64,000 bases of DNA, taken from NCBI GenBank assembly GCA_000733355.1, contig JNVV01000024.1, forward strand, positions 1-64,000, read 5' to 3'. The notes beneath the pieces were generated by a model. That model ran no database searches and was not told the origin of the DNA. It saw only the letters and a program-made list of their open reading frames with translations. The position numbers were made by a program, and so were the translations under genes. Below, one piece after another: positions 22,855 through 34,589 of the stretch. The DNA is from Falciphora oryzae (lineage: Eukaryota; Ascomycota; Sordariomycetes; Magnaporthales; Magnaporthaceae). How positions within the stretch are numbered: the first letter of the stretch is position 1; every line of letters begins with the position of its first letter.

Positions 22855-24152
22855 GGTGTATGGCTGTCGCTCACGGTCAGGAGGACGACTGGCTAGGGGG
22901 ATTCTTGAGGGTCGCTGTTTGGAGAGGCAATTCTTCAGCGAAATCGGGAGCGAAAGGAAGTGCCCCGCGGGGAAGGGAAGACGGCGCACGGCCGACCGCC
23001 GCTGAGACCTGGCGGGCAGATGAAGGATATCGGAGTCGAGAGTTGAGGGACGCAGACCATAGCAGAAACCTTCCAGAATGCGGCGTCAGTCATATTCGGC
23101 GCAAGCCTTTGCAGCACTAGGCAGCGCCTTCCATGTGCGCTGGGAAAAAGCACGATGGAGCAGTATGGTTCTCCTCGTCCGTTCTGGCGTCAAAGCTGAC
23201 TGACGAACCGAGGTTCGATGTCGGTTTGATCCGTACATAGACGCCAAAACGGCTTTTGGAGCTTAACTTAAACAATATGTTAGGAGTTCAAATGGCACGC
23301 AGTGTTGTGCTCTATGCAGCCTGTGCTTTGCCTGTGCACTTCCGCACCAGGTGCCTCCGAATTCCCCCGCAACTTGCTCCCAACAATGGAAGCATATGCT
23401 CCTCACGCTTGAGATTTTCGAGCTCTGAAGAGATGAACTCCCGTCGGGTGCGTTGGTAATTACTGCAGCCGTCGGGCTTGGAAAGCCTTCACCAAGGCAC
23501 AGCAGATAGCACATTGGTAAGTGGAATAGGCACGGGTACCTGTGTCTTGGAACCTTGATCTCCAAGCCACACTAAACATGCAGTTTTCCAGTTCCCCCGC
23601 ATCGGGCTCATGACCTCATCTCGGGATCGCGGGGCAATGTGGGTTTATCTCTCAGTTCGTCCGAAATACCACCAATACTGACAGCGGCGGATGCGCATCT
23701 GGTCGGCTGATCCGGGTAAATTCCATCATCGTGGCCCCGGCTGTTGATGAACCGACGTGCAGATGGGATTCCCCTGAGGGGAAGCTGGGGAGGGTCCTGA
23801 TTGGGCAATTGGGGTTTCCATGCCCCATGCCCACGCGCTTTTCCGTCACCTCCTCGACCCCAACTGTCGACCATGGATGAACTGGATTTGTCGTTCCTCC
23901 CCGCCCGAACATTTGGAGCGTTCAACCGCCACGACTGGCGGCGTTCCCTTGGCGCCTCGGTCCGTCCCCACACGGCCATGCGACCTTGCTGGAAAAGAGG
24001 AGTTCTTCGGGGAACTCGAGGGAGCGTCCAGGCACATATATCTACATGCGCACCCCGGCCGCGGCCAGCGGCTCCCGGGAGTCCTGGCCAGCGACGGTTG
24101 AACCACTGACCAGCCCGCAGGCGCACGCGCGCGCTTCCTCCCCCTAGCAACT
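22855..24152. other. no gene seen; fucosidase promoter at the right end
   Basis: About 1.3 kb without a convincing gene. The right-most few hundred bases precede the fucosidase ATG and are probably its promoter and 5' UTR. Confidence 0.4.
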
Positions 24153-26750
24153 ATGCCTTTGCTTCTCCCCAGCGCGAAGACGCGCGCCGTCGCCCTGGCC
24201 CTGGGCGCCATCGCGGCCGGCGGCGTCCGCGCGGCCGACGCCAGCCCGCCCAACTCGGCCGGAAACCCCCTGCGCATGTGGCAGATGGTCCCCGGCGTCA
24301 CCTACAACGACTCGTTCCTCATCGGCAACGGCCGCCTCGGCTTCTCGCTGCCGGGCGGCGCCCTGTCCGAGTCCATCGTGCTCAACGAGGACTCGTTCTG
24401 GTCCGGCGGCGAGATGGACCGCGTCAACCCGGACGCCGCCGCCTACATGCCCGAGATCCAGGCCCTGATCGCGCGCGGCGAGATCCAAGAGGCCTCGAGG
24501 TTCGCGTCCATGGCTTACGTCGGCACCCCGGTCTCGGTCCGCCATTTCGACTGGGTCGGAAGGCTCGGCATCTCGATGCGCGGCTCCGCGGGGCCGGTCG
24601 GGAACTACGAGAGGTGGCTGGATGTTGGCGAGGGAGTCGCGGGGGTGTACTACACCATCGGGGGCGTGGCCTACAAGCGGGAATACACTGCCAGCTTCCC
24701 AGACGATGTCGTTGCGGTCCAGATCTCGGCCAACAAGAGCGGTGCCGTGTCGTTCGACCTTCACCAGTCGAGAGGAATCGGCCTTAACCTGTTTCAGGAC
24801 TCGGCTGGTGCGTCTGGTAAAGACACCATCCTGATGAGCGGAGGGAGCTTCGGCGCAGACGCGATTGTGTTTGTCGCCGGCGCCAAGGTCACCGTTTCTG
24901 GCGGGAGCCTCAAGAGAATCGGCGACACCATTGTTGTCGAGGGCGCCGACTCGGCGACTATCTACTGGTCTGCGTGGACCACCTACCGCAAGCCCGCTGG
25001 AGAGCTGCAGTCCGCCGTCCTGGCGGACCTCGACAAGGCATCTGGAAAGGGGTACGATGTCCTTCGGAGCGACCACGTCAAGGATTACCAGGGCCTCGCC
25101 GGCCGTGTCGAGCTCAGCCTGGGGAAGTCGACATCGGAACAGAAGGCCAAGAGTACAGCAGATCGCCTACGAGGCCTAAGAACAGCCTTCGACCCCGAGA
25201 TCGCGACACTCTATTTCTACTTCGCCCGATACCTGCTCATCGCGAGCGGGAGGCCGGGAACACTCCCTGCCAATCTCCAGGGCCTGTGGAACGACAACCT
25301 GAATCCTATGTGGGGATCCAAGTACACCATCAACATTAACTTGGAGATGAATTACTGGCCGTCACTGCTTACAAGTAAACACACCATCCCTGCACCCTTG
25401 TCAACAGTGTCACTAGCTTACAGTCCATGCTCGCTTCTCTCAGACATGCCCGAGCTCCACGAGTCCATGTTCCAGCACATAATGACGATGCACGAGAAAG
25501 GCCGCGACGTCGCCAAGAGGATGTACAACGCCTCAGGCTCCGTATGCCACCACAACACCGACCTGTGGGGCGACTGCGCACCGCAAGACAACTACGCCGC
25601 CTCGACCTTCTGGCCCGCCGGCCTCGCCTGGATGGCCACCCACATCTACGAGCACTACCGGTTCACGGGTGACGTTGACGTCCTCCGCAAATACTACCCC
25701 GCCCTCCGCGACGCCGCAGTCTTCTTCCTTGATTTCATGACCGAGCATGACGGCCACCTCGTCACCAACCCCAGCGTCTCGCCCGAGATCTCGTACCGCC
25801 TGCCCAACACCACCCAGTCCGTCGCCCTAACTCTCGGCCCCACCGCTGACAACTCTATCATCTGGGAGCTGGTCGGGATGACCCTCGAGTCGCAAAAGAT
25901 CCTCGGCGACGACGCAGACGGCCTTAGCCAGAGCCTGGCCACCATGCGCTCACGCCTCCCGCCCCTGCGAAAAGACCAGTACGGCGGCACCGCCGAGTTC
26001 TACAAGGACTACACTGAGGACGAGCCGGGCCACCGACACTTCTCACAGCTCTTCGGCCTGTTCCCCGGCAGCCAGATCACGGCGTCCAATAAGACAACCT
26101 TTGAGGCCGCGCGCGCGTCGCTGCGGCGCAGGCTGGCCTTTGGCGGCGGCGACACGGGCTGGTCGCGCGCGTGGGCCGTGGCGCTCGAGGCGCGCCTGCT
26201 CAACGCGACGGGCGTGGCCGCCAGCTACGACCACCTGCTGACGCGCCTCACGTACCCGAACTCGATGCTCGACATCAACGAGCCCTCAGCCTTCCAGCTC
26301 GACGGCAACTATGGAGGCGTCACCGTTATCGAAGCGCTGGTGCAGAGCCACGAGCTCGTTGCGGCTGCTGTGGCGTCGAACTCGTCCACGCTGAGGCCTG
26401 CGTATGTTGGCGAGTCTGATGGGGGTCGCGCCGCGCGCCATCTGATCCGCCTGCTGCCCGCGCTGCCGAAGCAGTGGGCTGCCAATGGGGGCGGGCATGC
26501 GAAGGGTCTGCTGGCCAGGGGCGGGTTTGAGCTGGATATCCACTGGGATGGTGAGGCGAGGTTGGTCAATGCGACAATCACAAGCCACAAGGGTAACACT
26601 GCGTGGGTGACACTGGGCGGTACCCCTCTGGGTGATGAGGGCGCCGCGTCTGATGCAGCCTCGTCTGTCAAGGCTGAGGGCCTCGGACAGGGGTCATTCC
26701 TCAAGCTGCCGTCGGAAGCTGGTGGAAACTATGTTGTTACCAGGGCGTGA
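24153..26750 (+). CDS. secreted GH95 alpha-L-fucosidase
   Basis: Glycoside hydrolase family 95 enzymes remove alpha-1,2-linked L-fucose (some remove galactose) from plant xyloglucan or glycans by inversion. The ATG at 24153 begins a signal peptide of about 27 residues, cut after ...GGVRA. The N-terminal domain starts with GNPLRMWQMVPGVTYNDSFL and IGNGRLGFSLPGG. The (alpha/alpha)6 barrel carries the family blocks LPANLQGLWN, YTININLEMNYWP (its Asn residues bind the catalytic water in the family), NPSVSPE (likely acid Glu) and DINEPSAFQLDGNYGG (likely base-site Asp). A 69-nt intron, 25375-25443 (GTAAAC...CTCAG), is divisible by three and has no stop, so the unspliced frame stays open. Splicing restores NYWPSLLTNMPELHE, as expected, and gives 842 aa. 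Intact; probably used in plant cell-wall degradation. Confidence 0.93.
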   Translation: MPLLLPSAKTRAVALALGAIAAGGVRAADASPPNSAGNPLRMWQMVPGVTYNDSFLIGNGRLGFSLPGGALSESIVLNEDSFWSGGEMDRVNPDAAAYMPEIQALIARGEIQEASRFASMAYVGTPVSVRHFDWVGRLGISMRGSAGPVGNYERWLDVGEGVAGVYYTIGGVAYKREYTASFPDDVVAVQISANKSGAVSFDLHQSRGIGLNLFQDSAGASGKDTILMSGGSFGADAIVFVAGAKVTVSGGSLKRIGDTIVVEGADSATIYWSAWTTYRKPAGELQSAVLADLDKASGKGYDVLRSDHVKDYQGLAGRVELSLGKSTSEQKAKSTADRLRGLRTAFDPEIATLYFYFARYLLIASGRPGTLPANLQGLWNDNLNPMWGSKYTININLEMNYWPSLLTSKHTIPAPLSTVSLAYSPCSLLSDMPELHESMFQHIMTMHEKGRDVAKRMYNASGSVCHHNTDLWGDCAPQDNYAASTFWPAGLAWMATHIYEHYRFTGDVDVLRKYYPALRDAAVFFLDFMTEHDGHLVTNPSVSPEISYRLPNTTQSVALTLGPTADNSIIWELVGMTLESQKILGDDADGLSQSLATMRSRLPPLRKDQYGGTAEFYKDYTEDEPGHRHFSQLFGLFPGSQITASNKTTFEAARASLRRRLAFGGGDTGWSRAWAVALEARLLNATGVAASYDHLLTRLTYPNSMLDINEPSAFQLDGNYGGVTVIEALVQSHELVAAAVASNSSTLRPAYVGESDGGRAARHLIRLLPALPKQWAANGGGHAKGLLARGGFELDIHWDGEARLVNATITSHKGNTAWVTLGGTPLGDEGAASDAASSVKAEGLGQGSFLKLPSEAGGNYVVTRA

Positions 26751-26910
26751 TATACATCGATTGACCAGAGAGTATTGATTGACAGACATTCCAAGGATCA
26801 AAGATGATGGCTCTTCGCTACTTGGCTTCTCTGAAATTGTTCAGTGACAGATGCCAGGCTACCAGGTTCCGAAGCCGTCCCTCCCCCTCTACCTGTGACC
26901 AACCTCGAAC

Positions 26911-28809
26911 CTACTCACAGTACTTCTTCCAGAATATGGCCAGAATGTCCTGCCTTTCTTCAAACATCCATCGCATGACCTCTACCACTATTACTCTCCG
27001 AATAACGGCAGAAAGTTCGACCCGCCGATACTTCTCGCTATCTTCACCCGGACCCGAGAATTCCACATCCGTAGGAAGTAGCGGCCTCCAGTCATTATTC
27101 AGCCTGCGCTTCTCCACCACCTCTTCTACCTTGCCGAGAATGCCGGTGGCCAAGAGGGCGTATTTCCCAGGATCGATTGCCTCCCCCACGAACTCGGAGA
27201 AGGGGAGACTAGCGAGATCCCGGAAACCCTCCGGCCTGAGGGGATATTCTCGTTCAAGAGCTGGGAGGAGGTCTATGCAATCGACGAGACCGATTGGCCG
27301 GAAGCCATTCTCGCTGCCAGGTGGTGGAGGATGGCCAGCGACGCTGCCCATCACCTGAGCCCGACGCCAAAGCCCCAGATCGTCCTCCCCGCTCCACACG
27401 GCTGGCTGGTGTTGTTGGCGCGCATCAAATGCTAGGTCTAGTGAGGCATAGATGCGCCTCTTGAAAGCTCCAATGTCGTCTGCGTTGCTGCCCTCGGCCT
27501 CGGAGGAAGCGGGGCTCTTCGTGCCAGGTGATACGGCGCTCTTGGCAAACCGCACGCCCCTTCTCTTCCATTCGGCCTCCATGGCATCCCAAAAAATCTT
27601 GTTCGACCGTTTGGCCTGCTCGAATACCGATCGTTGCCGGCAAACGGTGAAAGCAGTCGCTTGGCCAAGCGTGTAAGCGTCGGCAATCTTTTGATGTTGG
27701 CGCGAGAGTGTGCCAATGTGAACACGCCACCCCGTCGTGGCGGGCCACACTTTTTTCTTTGTCTTCTTCGCGGGAATCCTGACCATCTCAACGTCCTTGT
27801 GGGGAGCCTTGGAGAGGTACCCGTCTATTGGGTATCGCATGGGGATCCCAACAGGGAGCCCATGCCGGCATATCTGTTGGTCACAGAACACCAATGCCAC
27901 GCTTGGGCTGAGGGGGAGAATGAGGTGAATCTGGTCTGCTTTCGTCTCCCAGGCAAGCCCTTGATGGTCGGACTCTTGGTCTGAAAAAAATGAAAGTCAG
28001 CGTTCTCTTGAGTATCCCCTAACCATTATCGCGTAAAAAATGGGCCGATGTTTGTACCTATAATGACCTCGGACCTTTTGACCCCTTCGAAGCTGGTCAG
28101 CCTGTCGATGAGCAAGAACTCGTGCCCTTCAGCTGCCTTCCATATTTGCAGCCGGTATTTCTCGAGGTGCCGTGCATATACTCGCGCGTACACATCCGCG
28201 TTATCGTCTTGGCCTTCTCGAACGAGCTCCTCGTGGGTCCTTGTCAGAAAGCGTTCCAGAGTGTCCATCCACAGGCCCGCTGGGTCCGCGGAGCGTCCCG
28301 CCTCCCTAGCCGCCCTGACGACGCGCTGATGGATGTGGTCGTTGTGGCGGCGCGGGTCTTGAAAGTCGTCCAGGATGGCCGATAGGCGCACGTGGGAAAG
28401 AAACATGAACTTGAACAACGTGTGGACGTGCTCCTCGCGGATATCGATGCTCTCCTGACCACTCGAGGCCGCCTCTCGGATGGTTTGGAGCGTCCTGCTC
28501 GTCACGTCTTCTAGCTTGCTGAAGAGAGTCTCGATGCGCATGGGGTCGCCTGCCTTGTCGGTCTGGTACAGATTGGTGCGACCCATTGCCTTGCTGACTT
28601 TTTCCAGGCGAAACGAGTTGTCCCTTCTGTCGTGGATTTGAAGAAATCCATCATCCTTGCCACTACTCGCCGCCTCAGCAGTGAGTAACATGAACTGGTT
28701 ACAATAACAAGGAAGGCACCTACAATTTATTCTTTGCGTCTGAGCATACGAACTGCTTGAGGATGAAGCGGGGAAGATAGTGATGGAACTCCTGTTTTTG
28801 CATCGTCAT
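26911..28809 (-). CDS. DUF4238-domain protein
   Basis: Three exons are proposed on the minus strand: 28809-28724, 28662-28058 and 27980-26911, together exactly 1,761 nt (586 aa). Introns are GTAGGT...GAGTAG (61 nt) and GTACAA...TTTCAG (77 nt). Exon 1 carries the family hallmark EFHHYLPRFILKQFV, a His-His-Tyr-hydrophobic-Pro-x-Phe start seen in DUF4238 proteins. Exon 2 has NLYQ and MRIETLFSKLEDVTSR, also typical (the 'iE..ls.lE' block). Exon 3 begins with IHLILPLSPSVALVFCDQQI, the 'pltp' block near the end of the core, followed by a fungal-specific C-terminal region of ~300 residues. DUF4238 proteins are common and expanded in filamentous fungi and occur in bacterial defence contexts, but the function is not established. 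An ATG at 28803 is an alternative start. The last exon also contains a Lys-rich patch (PAKKTKKKVW). Confidence 0.8.
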
Positions 28810-29925
28810 CTTTGGGGTTGATGTTTGTAGGTTTGTAGTGAATGGCTGGGTGTCAACTGCTTGGTGGGCTCAAAGTTTCTGAATCCTACCAGAACAGGAG
28901 GCCGGCACTCGAAAGCTTTATGCTGGGCTACGAGTGTCGCGGGTTCTCCAATAGGCGCCCAGATCCATGCATGATGTCGACTGAGAGGGTGGGAAGAGGC
29001 GGGGTCGAGAGGTTTGTGGTGCCCGTGTCGGGCCTCTGAGAGGCCCGCTTGCATGCGGTGACTGCAAAGGTCGAGTTCCAACGCCCAATGAGCAATAGAC
29101 ACACGGCAGCCACAAAACGTGAGTCACCCGGTGATCTTGAGCCGCTTGCTAGACCTGAAGGCCTTGAGGGCGTAGATAATTTTGGGAGGCTCGATCCACA
29201 AGATGGTCCCCGTAGACTCCTATTATTGACTACTTCTCTTTAGCAGGTGCTAAGGCCACAGATCAGCACAATCAATAATTTGAGCTCTCTTATGCAATTA
29301 GGGGGGAGGCGAGTTATTGGGGGTTTGATACTGGTATTTGGTTAGCGAGGCCTGTGGCGGGAGCGGACAAATGCATACAGGCAACTTGAACAATGTTCAG
29401 AACAAATTTATGGCTGCTTGACCGACCGCCTTCCCAGCGTCTTTGTTAGACCCATCGGACTTTTTGACTCTGTCCTTTGTCGCAAGGCCGAATGATCTTG
29501 AACATAGAGACCAAAAGAACATCCACGTTGTCCGTCATTCAGCCATGAATCTCAAGCAGCCCAGCAACGCGAGGAGTGGACCTGGCGGTGGGCGAAAAAG
29601 CATCATCGGGGACGGTTGCCGGAAATGCCGCAAGATCAAGAAAGGCTTTGCACGACCCAATTCCGGAGAGTCGGTTTCGCCCGAAGAAAACTTTTAGCGC
29701 TCCATGATAGCACTCAAGGCAAGCGAGCTGAGCAAGGGCAGCGACGAGAGCCAAGAGACCGAAGGGATCAAAGACAGGATGCAGATGGCGCGTCCATGGC
29801 GCAGAGTCGATACGAATTTGGCCATCCCGAATCCCTATCCGGGTTCGAGCCGCACCTCAACTTCACCCTTGACCGCAAACGCTACTCCAAGACCTGGCAG
29901 GCACTGTTCCGCGGGCCCCCAAGGC
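28810..29925. other. no supported gene
   Basis: Contains only short frames. A frame near 29548-29695 has a Cys-x2-Cys-Lys-rich string (GCRKCRKIKK) that faintly recalls a Zn2Cys6 start, but four of six cysteines are missing. The right end may contain the decayed N-terminus of the HET relic. Confidence 0.35.
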
Positions 29926-30837
29926 GCCTGAAAGCCGGGGCAGGGTCGCGTCGTGGAACCGAGCCGGGTCGACCTGGCCCTGCTGCGGCGGTGGGAGCAA
30001 CAAGTGCACGACGGAGAACGGGGACAAGTACGGCGGCCCCTTCAATGCCCCGCGCGCGACGCTCCGAGTATCTGACCGACGTGTTCAACGTGCGCCCTCG
30101 TGCCCGACACTGGCGCGAGGGAGTTTGTGGCACTCAGCTACGACACGAGCGTGTCCTCCCGGACCAAGATGCTTCGCACCGGGAGGGTGCCGCCGGCCAG
30201 CCTTCGTCGTCGTCTCATCGCCACCGCCCTGCCGCCAGCCCCTGCTGCCAGCCATCGTCGACGCCATGAAGGTCGCGGTCGAGCTCGGTAAGCGCTACCT
30301 GTGGGCGGCGCCCGCCCGCCCAGCGATGCCCATGAGAGGGTGCCCAAGCGTTTCAGCGAGCACGTGTACAATCATCCGAGCCTCCCTGACAAGAACTTCT
30401 GCCTGCCAGTCCCGGTCGACCATCTCAGCAAACCCCAAGTGCCCTATAGCCCGCCGCAGACCTCATACATCTCGTGTCAGACGAAAAGGGGCCGGTTTCC
30501 AGTTGTATATGTCCCCGAGTGCATCTGTTGGAAGGTAATGCTGCTGAATGGCGCGAGCCCCGATGCGGTCGGGACGCCCGTGCTGGAGGACGCGGATGAC
30601 CGCCCACGCTTCCCACTGGCGAGCGTCGACAACCCGAGAGCGGGGCCGAACGAGTTTCTGTTGGAGTTCATCGCCATCTGCCGCGACGAGGCATCACGGC
30701 CTCTGGGCCTCTCGCGCTGCGGCGTTCTTTGGGCCAGCCGGGAACATGGTGTGGCCTACAGGAAAGCTTCGGGGTCGATTGACTCGGGCATCTGGGACCA
30801 GGCCGAGCTTGAGGGCGTCCACCTTGTCCTAGGTTGA
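29926..30837 (+). pseudogene. HET-domain protein relic
   Basis: HET-domain proteins trigger heterokaryon-incompatibility cell death in moulds. Pieces of the typical layout appear in order but in different frames. There is a leader VVEPSRVDLALLRRWEQQV near 29945-30010, then AREFVALSY at 30114-30140, the place of the 'yvaLSYvWG' motif, although Trp-Gly is already lost. Next comes LLPAIVDAMKVAVELGKRYLW at 30232-30303, the 'lp.ti.dA..v...lg.rYlWvD' block, ending before Asp. Finally there is a C-terminal block ending at 30837 with CGVLWASREHGVAYRKASG and IDSGIWDQ, as in the tails of large HET proteins. Several frame changes and stops lie between these blocks, so it is non-functional. The pairing of C-terminal and N-terminal blocks as one ancestral gene is inferred from order and spacing. 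Confidence 0.7.
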
Positions 30838-31980
30838 GTCCTTTCCCGGGGAAGGACAGTGGTCGGATGGGGCCGGCGTCCAGTATTCATTGCATCACAT
30901 CGATGAAAGAAGCGGCGGGACTTGGTGGGAACCGGGCTATATCGCCAGTCCTTTTTACCTCCCTTGTTCTCCCCCTTTTTTTTTTTGCCCGCGAAACTAT
31001 ATATGGCAATCACGGCATCCACCAGGCTTAGGTGGTCGGATGCCCAAATGCGCCCAGGCTATTGGCTCGGCTATGGCGATGGCTTCGGCAGCGCGCGGGC
31101 CGCGCGTTCTGCAGGCAGCGGGCCACAATGGCTGGCTGAGACGAGCTCTGGAGGGTGGGCGCGAGCGGCGTGCTGGGATTAGAGAAGTGACATATGCCGC
31201 TCCAGCGTTGGATGAGAACATTGACAGGATGCCCGGCGGAAGCCACAATTACGACATACCTCCGCCATATGTGCTCTGCAACGTTCTCGGCCAGCCGGCG
31301 CAGGCGCTTCCGTGCTGTGGTTGGGTCGGGTACCAGCCGCGCTGCCGCTGACATGGCGCAGGCGTGGGGGGCACGGGCGGTTCGGTTTTAGCGGACACCC
31401 GGGGTAGTTGGGCCCGGCCTGACGCTGCACGGCGCTGACTCCAACCCAGCACGCGTCGTATATCAACATACACATTATATACATTGATGATATCCACTCC
31501 ACTATGACGTGGGTAGTTATGGTACATGTAGGTTGTAGACCTGGGCCCCATTGGAGATCAACTTAATCTGGCCTCCCCCGAATTCAGGTCGTGCGGAGTT
31601 TTGATGCATTTTGGCAAAGTATTCCAAACTGGCGATATCAATAATGTGTAGCTGTTCACGGCGCTGCGTAGATGGCACGAAATTCTCCAGTCAGCTTACC
31701 CATCTGAATTGCTACCCCCTTCCGCTGCCTCTTCGGCCCGAGGAAAGCATTAGTGGAGCCATATGACGTAGACATACATCGTTCATTCCTGCTTTCGCTG
31801 CCCGCCCTGTGAGATTCTATCTACCCACAGATATAGATATGCTCGTCGTCCGCTTGTGGATGAAGGCATCTCTCTCTGCAGTTTACTCTTCTGGCACTAT
31901 CAATGTAGGCACCCAGGTACCTCCTGAGATATCACTGGCCTCGCCTCTGCCAACCACTCGCATATCGGCAAACCGTCAGC
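30838..31980. other. no gene seen; promoter of the short-chain dehydrogenase at right end
   Basis: About 1.1 kb with no convincing frame. There is a poly-T run near 30970-30990. The last ~200 bases contain pyrimidine-rich segments before the ATG at 31981. Confidence 0.4.
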
Positions 31981-32840
31981 ATGGCGCCAACAGTTGTCTT
32001 GATCACCGGCGCGAACAGAGGACTCGGGGTTGAGCTGGCCAAGCGCTTCCTCGCAGAACCTGACCACGTACGTCCACAGCCATGGCAGTTAGGTCACAGG
32101 CGCCACCTGTTGTTGAGGTGGTTGACTAGCGTTCATCGCTGACAATCAGTCGCCACGGGCAGATTTTTGTTGCGGCGGTGCGGGACCCATCTCACCCGAC
32201 GGTCGCAAACCTCTCCACTGCGCCCAAGGGGCAAGGAACCAAGCTGGTCGTGGTCAAATATGACGCGGCCATCGAGCAGTCGCCTTTTGACGCCGTCGAG
32301 TCCATCAAGGCCGACCACGGCATCGACCACCTGGACATCGTGCTCGCCAACGCCGCCATCTGCAAAGAGTTCCCAAGCGTCAAGGACGTCAAGCGCTCCG
32401 ACCTGCTGGAGCACTTTGATGTTAACCTACTGAGCATCGTGTCGCTCTACCAGGCCACGCGCCCCCTGCTCGAGGAGGGGTGGAAGGGATCGCGGCCAAG
32501 GCACCCCGTCTTCGCCATCATGGGCTCTCTCGGCGGCACGCTGGGCCGCCAGCCGCTCGTGCCGCACGCCGTCTACGGCCCCCTCAAGGCTGCGGCGCAC
32601 TGGTACGGCGTGCGCATCAACAGCGAGGAGGAGTGGCTGAGCGCTCCTGTCATCGACCCCGGCTGGGTCCAGACCGAGATGGGCGACTTCGCGGCGCAAA
32701 AGCTCATGGGGATGCAGAGCGCGCCCACGACGCTCAAGGAGTCCTGCGACGGCATGTTCTCGGTGTTGAGAGGCCCAGACTCCAAAGCAAAGTTCGGAGG
32801 GAAGATGGTCCTATACACCGGAGAGATTCAGGCGTGGTAA
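31981..32840 (+). CDS. short-chain dehydrogenase/reductase (norsolorinic-acid-ketoreductase-like)
   Basis: NAD(P)-dependent reductase of the classical SDR fold. Two exons: 31981-32067 and 32163-32840 (254 aa), with a GTACGT...GGGCAG intron in phase 0 that sits between the nucleotide motif and the second strand (PDH|IFVAAVRDP). Motifs: VVLITGANRGLGVELAKRFL (TGxxxGxG), DIVLANAAI in place of the usual NNAG, a serine in MGSLGG, Tyr-x-x-x-Lys as YGPLK preceded by VPHAV, and VIDPGWVQTEMG (the PG loop). This most resembles the fungal ketoreductase group near aflatoxin-pathway norsolorinic acid reductase, but many relatives act elsewhere and the substrate is open. Neighbours are decayed genes, so it is not obviously in a pathway cluster. 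Intact. Confidence 0.88.
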
Positions 32841-33125
32841 GCCTACCGTACGGCAAGACACTTGACTCGGGTGTCCTGAGGGAAGCGCAAGAGGCCGTGA
32901 AAGATCGTTGTAATTTGCAACTGGAAATCTTGGAAAATATTCCTCGGTATCTGGTTTCGGTATCGGTATCTGGGGATGGAACAGTGATAACGATATCCGT
33001 TTCTTTGGGATGGAGGCGAATGCCCCGGGGTTGCATCTATCAGCAGGGTACCACTGCGCTAGCGCTTCCCTATTCCCCGGTCCTTGCCCCCGCCGTGCGC
33101 CGAGCCTGACTACCTGCCTACCTAA

Positions 33126-34230
33126 TTATCTTGATCTTTCCGGGAGCACAGCCTGAGTATCAAAATCTACACAGCCGGCTACCATGCACATGCTCTTATC
33201 GTCGGAGGTTACAGCCGGTGTATCAACGAGGGTTCCAGCAATTTGCCATCCGTCCTGTGGCAGCTGAAGCTCGACGGCATTCGGGGTTCGAGCTTGATGC
33301 GCACGACGGCCAGCGCCCGCGGGCCCGCGGTCGCGTGTCCCCGGCTGGGACCAGCGTGTTCGGCGACGCGGCTTGTGGCATCCCTGATGACGGTAGCGGC
33401 GCGCCAGTGAAGCGCGCTGGCGTCGCGGACGGAGTCCAGCTGTGCCTTGTCGAGGTCCAGCAGCTCGCTCGACAGGCACATGCGGTCCAGAAAGGCCGCC
33501 TCGAGGCGGCCTCTCGCAGCACCGCCCCATATCCACGACTGCCGCGGCCGGGAGTGGCATCTCGGGCGCCCCGTGCGAGTCCGAGGAGCTGCTTGTGGCG
33601 CACCGGCGCAGCAGCGACACCTCTGTGCGGCGCCCGCCGGCCGAAAAGATCTCCACTACCAGACCCGGAAGCTCCTCCGAGATGCGGTCGAGCAGCGCAA
33701 GCGTGCCTCCCCCAGCCGGCGCAGGCCCTCGCCCAGGCCGTCCGGGTGGTCTACCCCGACTCCTGGCATCTGGCTATAATCTAACTCAAGGTAGCCGAAG
33801 TCCGCATCCTTGAGCATTTGGATTACGCGGCTAGGCTATGCAGATATTCGATCGCGACGCGGCGCACAGGTCCCACTCCCGCCGCTTCTCCATGGTCAGA
33901 GGCTACCCGTCCCGTCACTTTTCAGCAGGTGTTTCGTGAAACGCGGCGGCGTGGCAGACAACGTGCTCGGCGCTCCATCAAAAGCACCTGGAGGGATCGA
34001 ACCGCGCTCGGGGATGGCGGATGGCGGCTGCCTAACGGCGAGACCCTCCGAGGTCCTTGCCGGATCCGGTCGCAGCCCTCAAGAAAGGTGGCCAGTGTGC
34101 GTCGGCGTCCATTGGCATGTATCATCCGGCGTCGATCACGAAATCCTTGACGCCGAGATTCGTGATCTTGTCGGCAATCCACACCACCAGTTCACGATTA
34201 GCCGCGCGCCGGCGTCGAGCCGGCCTGCCC
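33126..34230 (-). pseudogene. GH36 alpha-galactosidase relic
   Basis: Family GH36 enzymes release alpha-galactose from raffinose-type sugars and galactomannan. On the minus strand, near 34193-34125, a frame reads ELVVWIADKITNLGVKDFVIDAG. It then hits TGA at 34124..34122 where the family has Trp (FViDaGWY), and continues YMPMDADAHW. Further on, near 33690-33590, comes RISEELPGLVVEIFSAGGRR and then LLRRCATSSSSD, matching the family's 'Pgl.iE.CssGG.R......r....w.SD' segment with the acid-base Asp region. Near 33500-33380, in another frame, comes FLDRMCLSSELLDLDKAQ, like the later 'GR..LS..l..L' part. The blocks are in the right order but compressed and in different frames, so large deletions have occurred. 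Function lost. Confidence 0.6.
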
Positions 34231-34589
34231 GAAGCGAGAGGCCGCCCGCCCACGACCGTTCCAGATTAGCCCCCTGGCGGCGTACCAACCACGCATTCAA
34301 CGGCGATGCTGTGCTGGTTTAGTTTCATCCGTCGTCGCTTTGTCGGGTTGAGTTATGCAGCTGCGCTAACCAATTTCGTACTGGCGGGCTGCGCTCCTTC
34401 GGTTCAGGGCTGAAAGCTTGGCGTTAGCACAGCTCGAGAGGTCAGGAGGGGGCATTTCTCCAGGCTGCCAAATTCAAGAAAACCCCGCCAAATATCAAGA
34501 CAAGCGCTTGCTCACAATGGCGCCCTGCAACGACCACCACCGGTGAGCTTTTTCACCACGACGCCTGTCGGTCACCCGTTGGCTGGGCC
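34231..34589. other. no gene seen; promoter of the HET-like gene
   Basis: Short stretch between the alpha-galactosidase relic and the HET-like gene. It may hold the decayed N-terminus of the former and the promoter of the latter. Confidence 0.4.

Noticed and set aside
29548..29695. CRKCRKIKK string as a possible Zn2Cys6 transcription factor start
   Set aside because: Only two cysteines of the six-Cys cluster are present and the frame ends soon.
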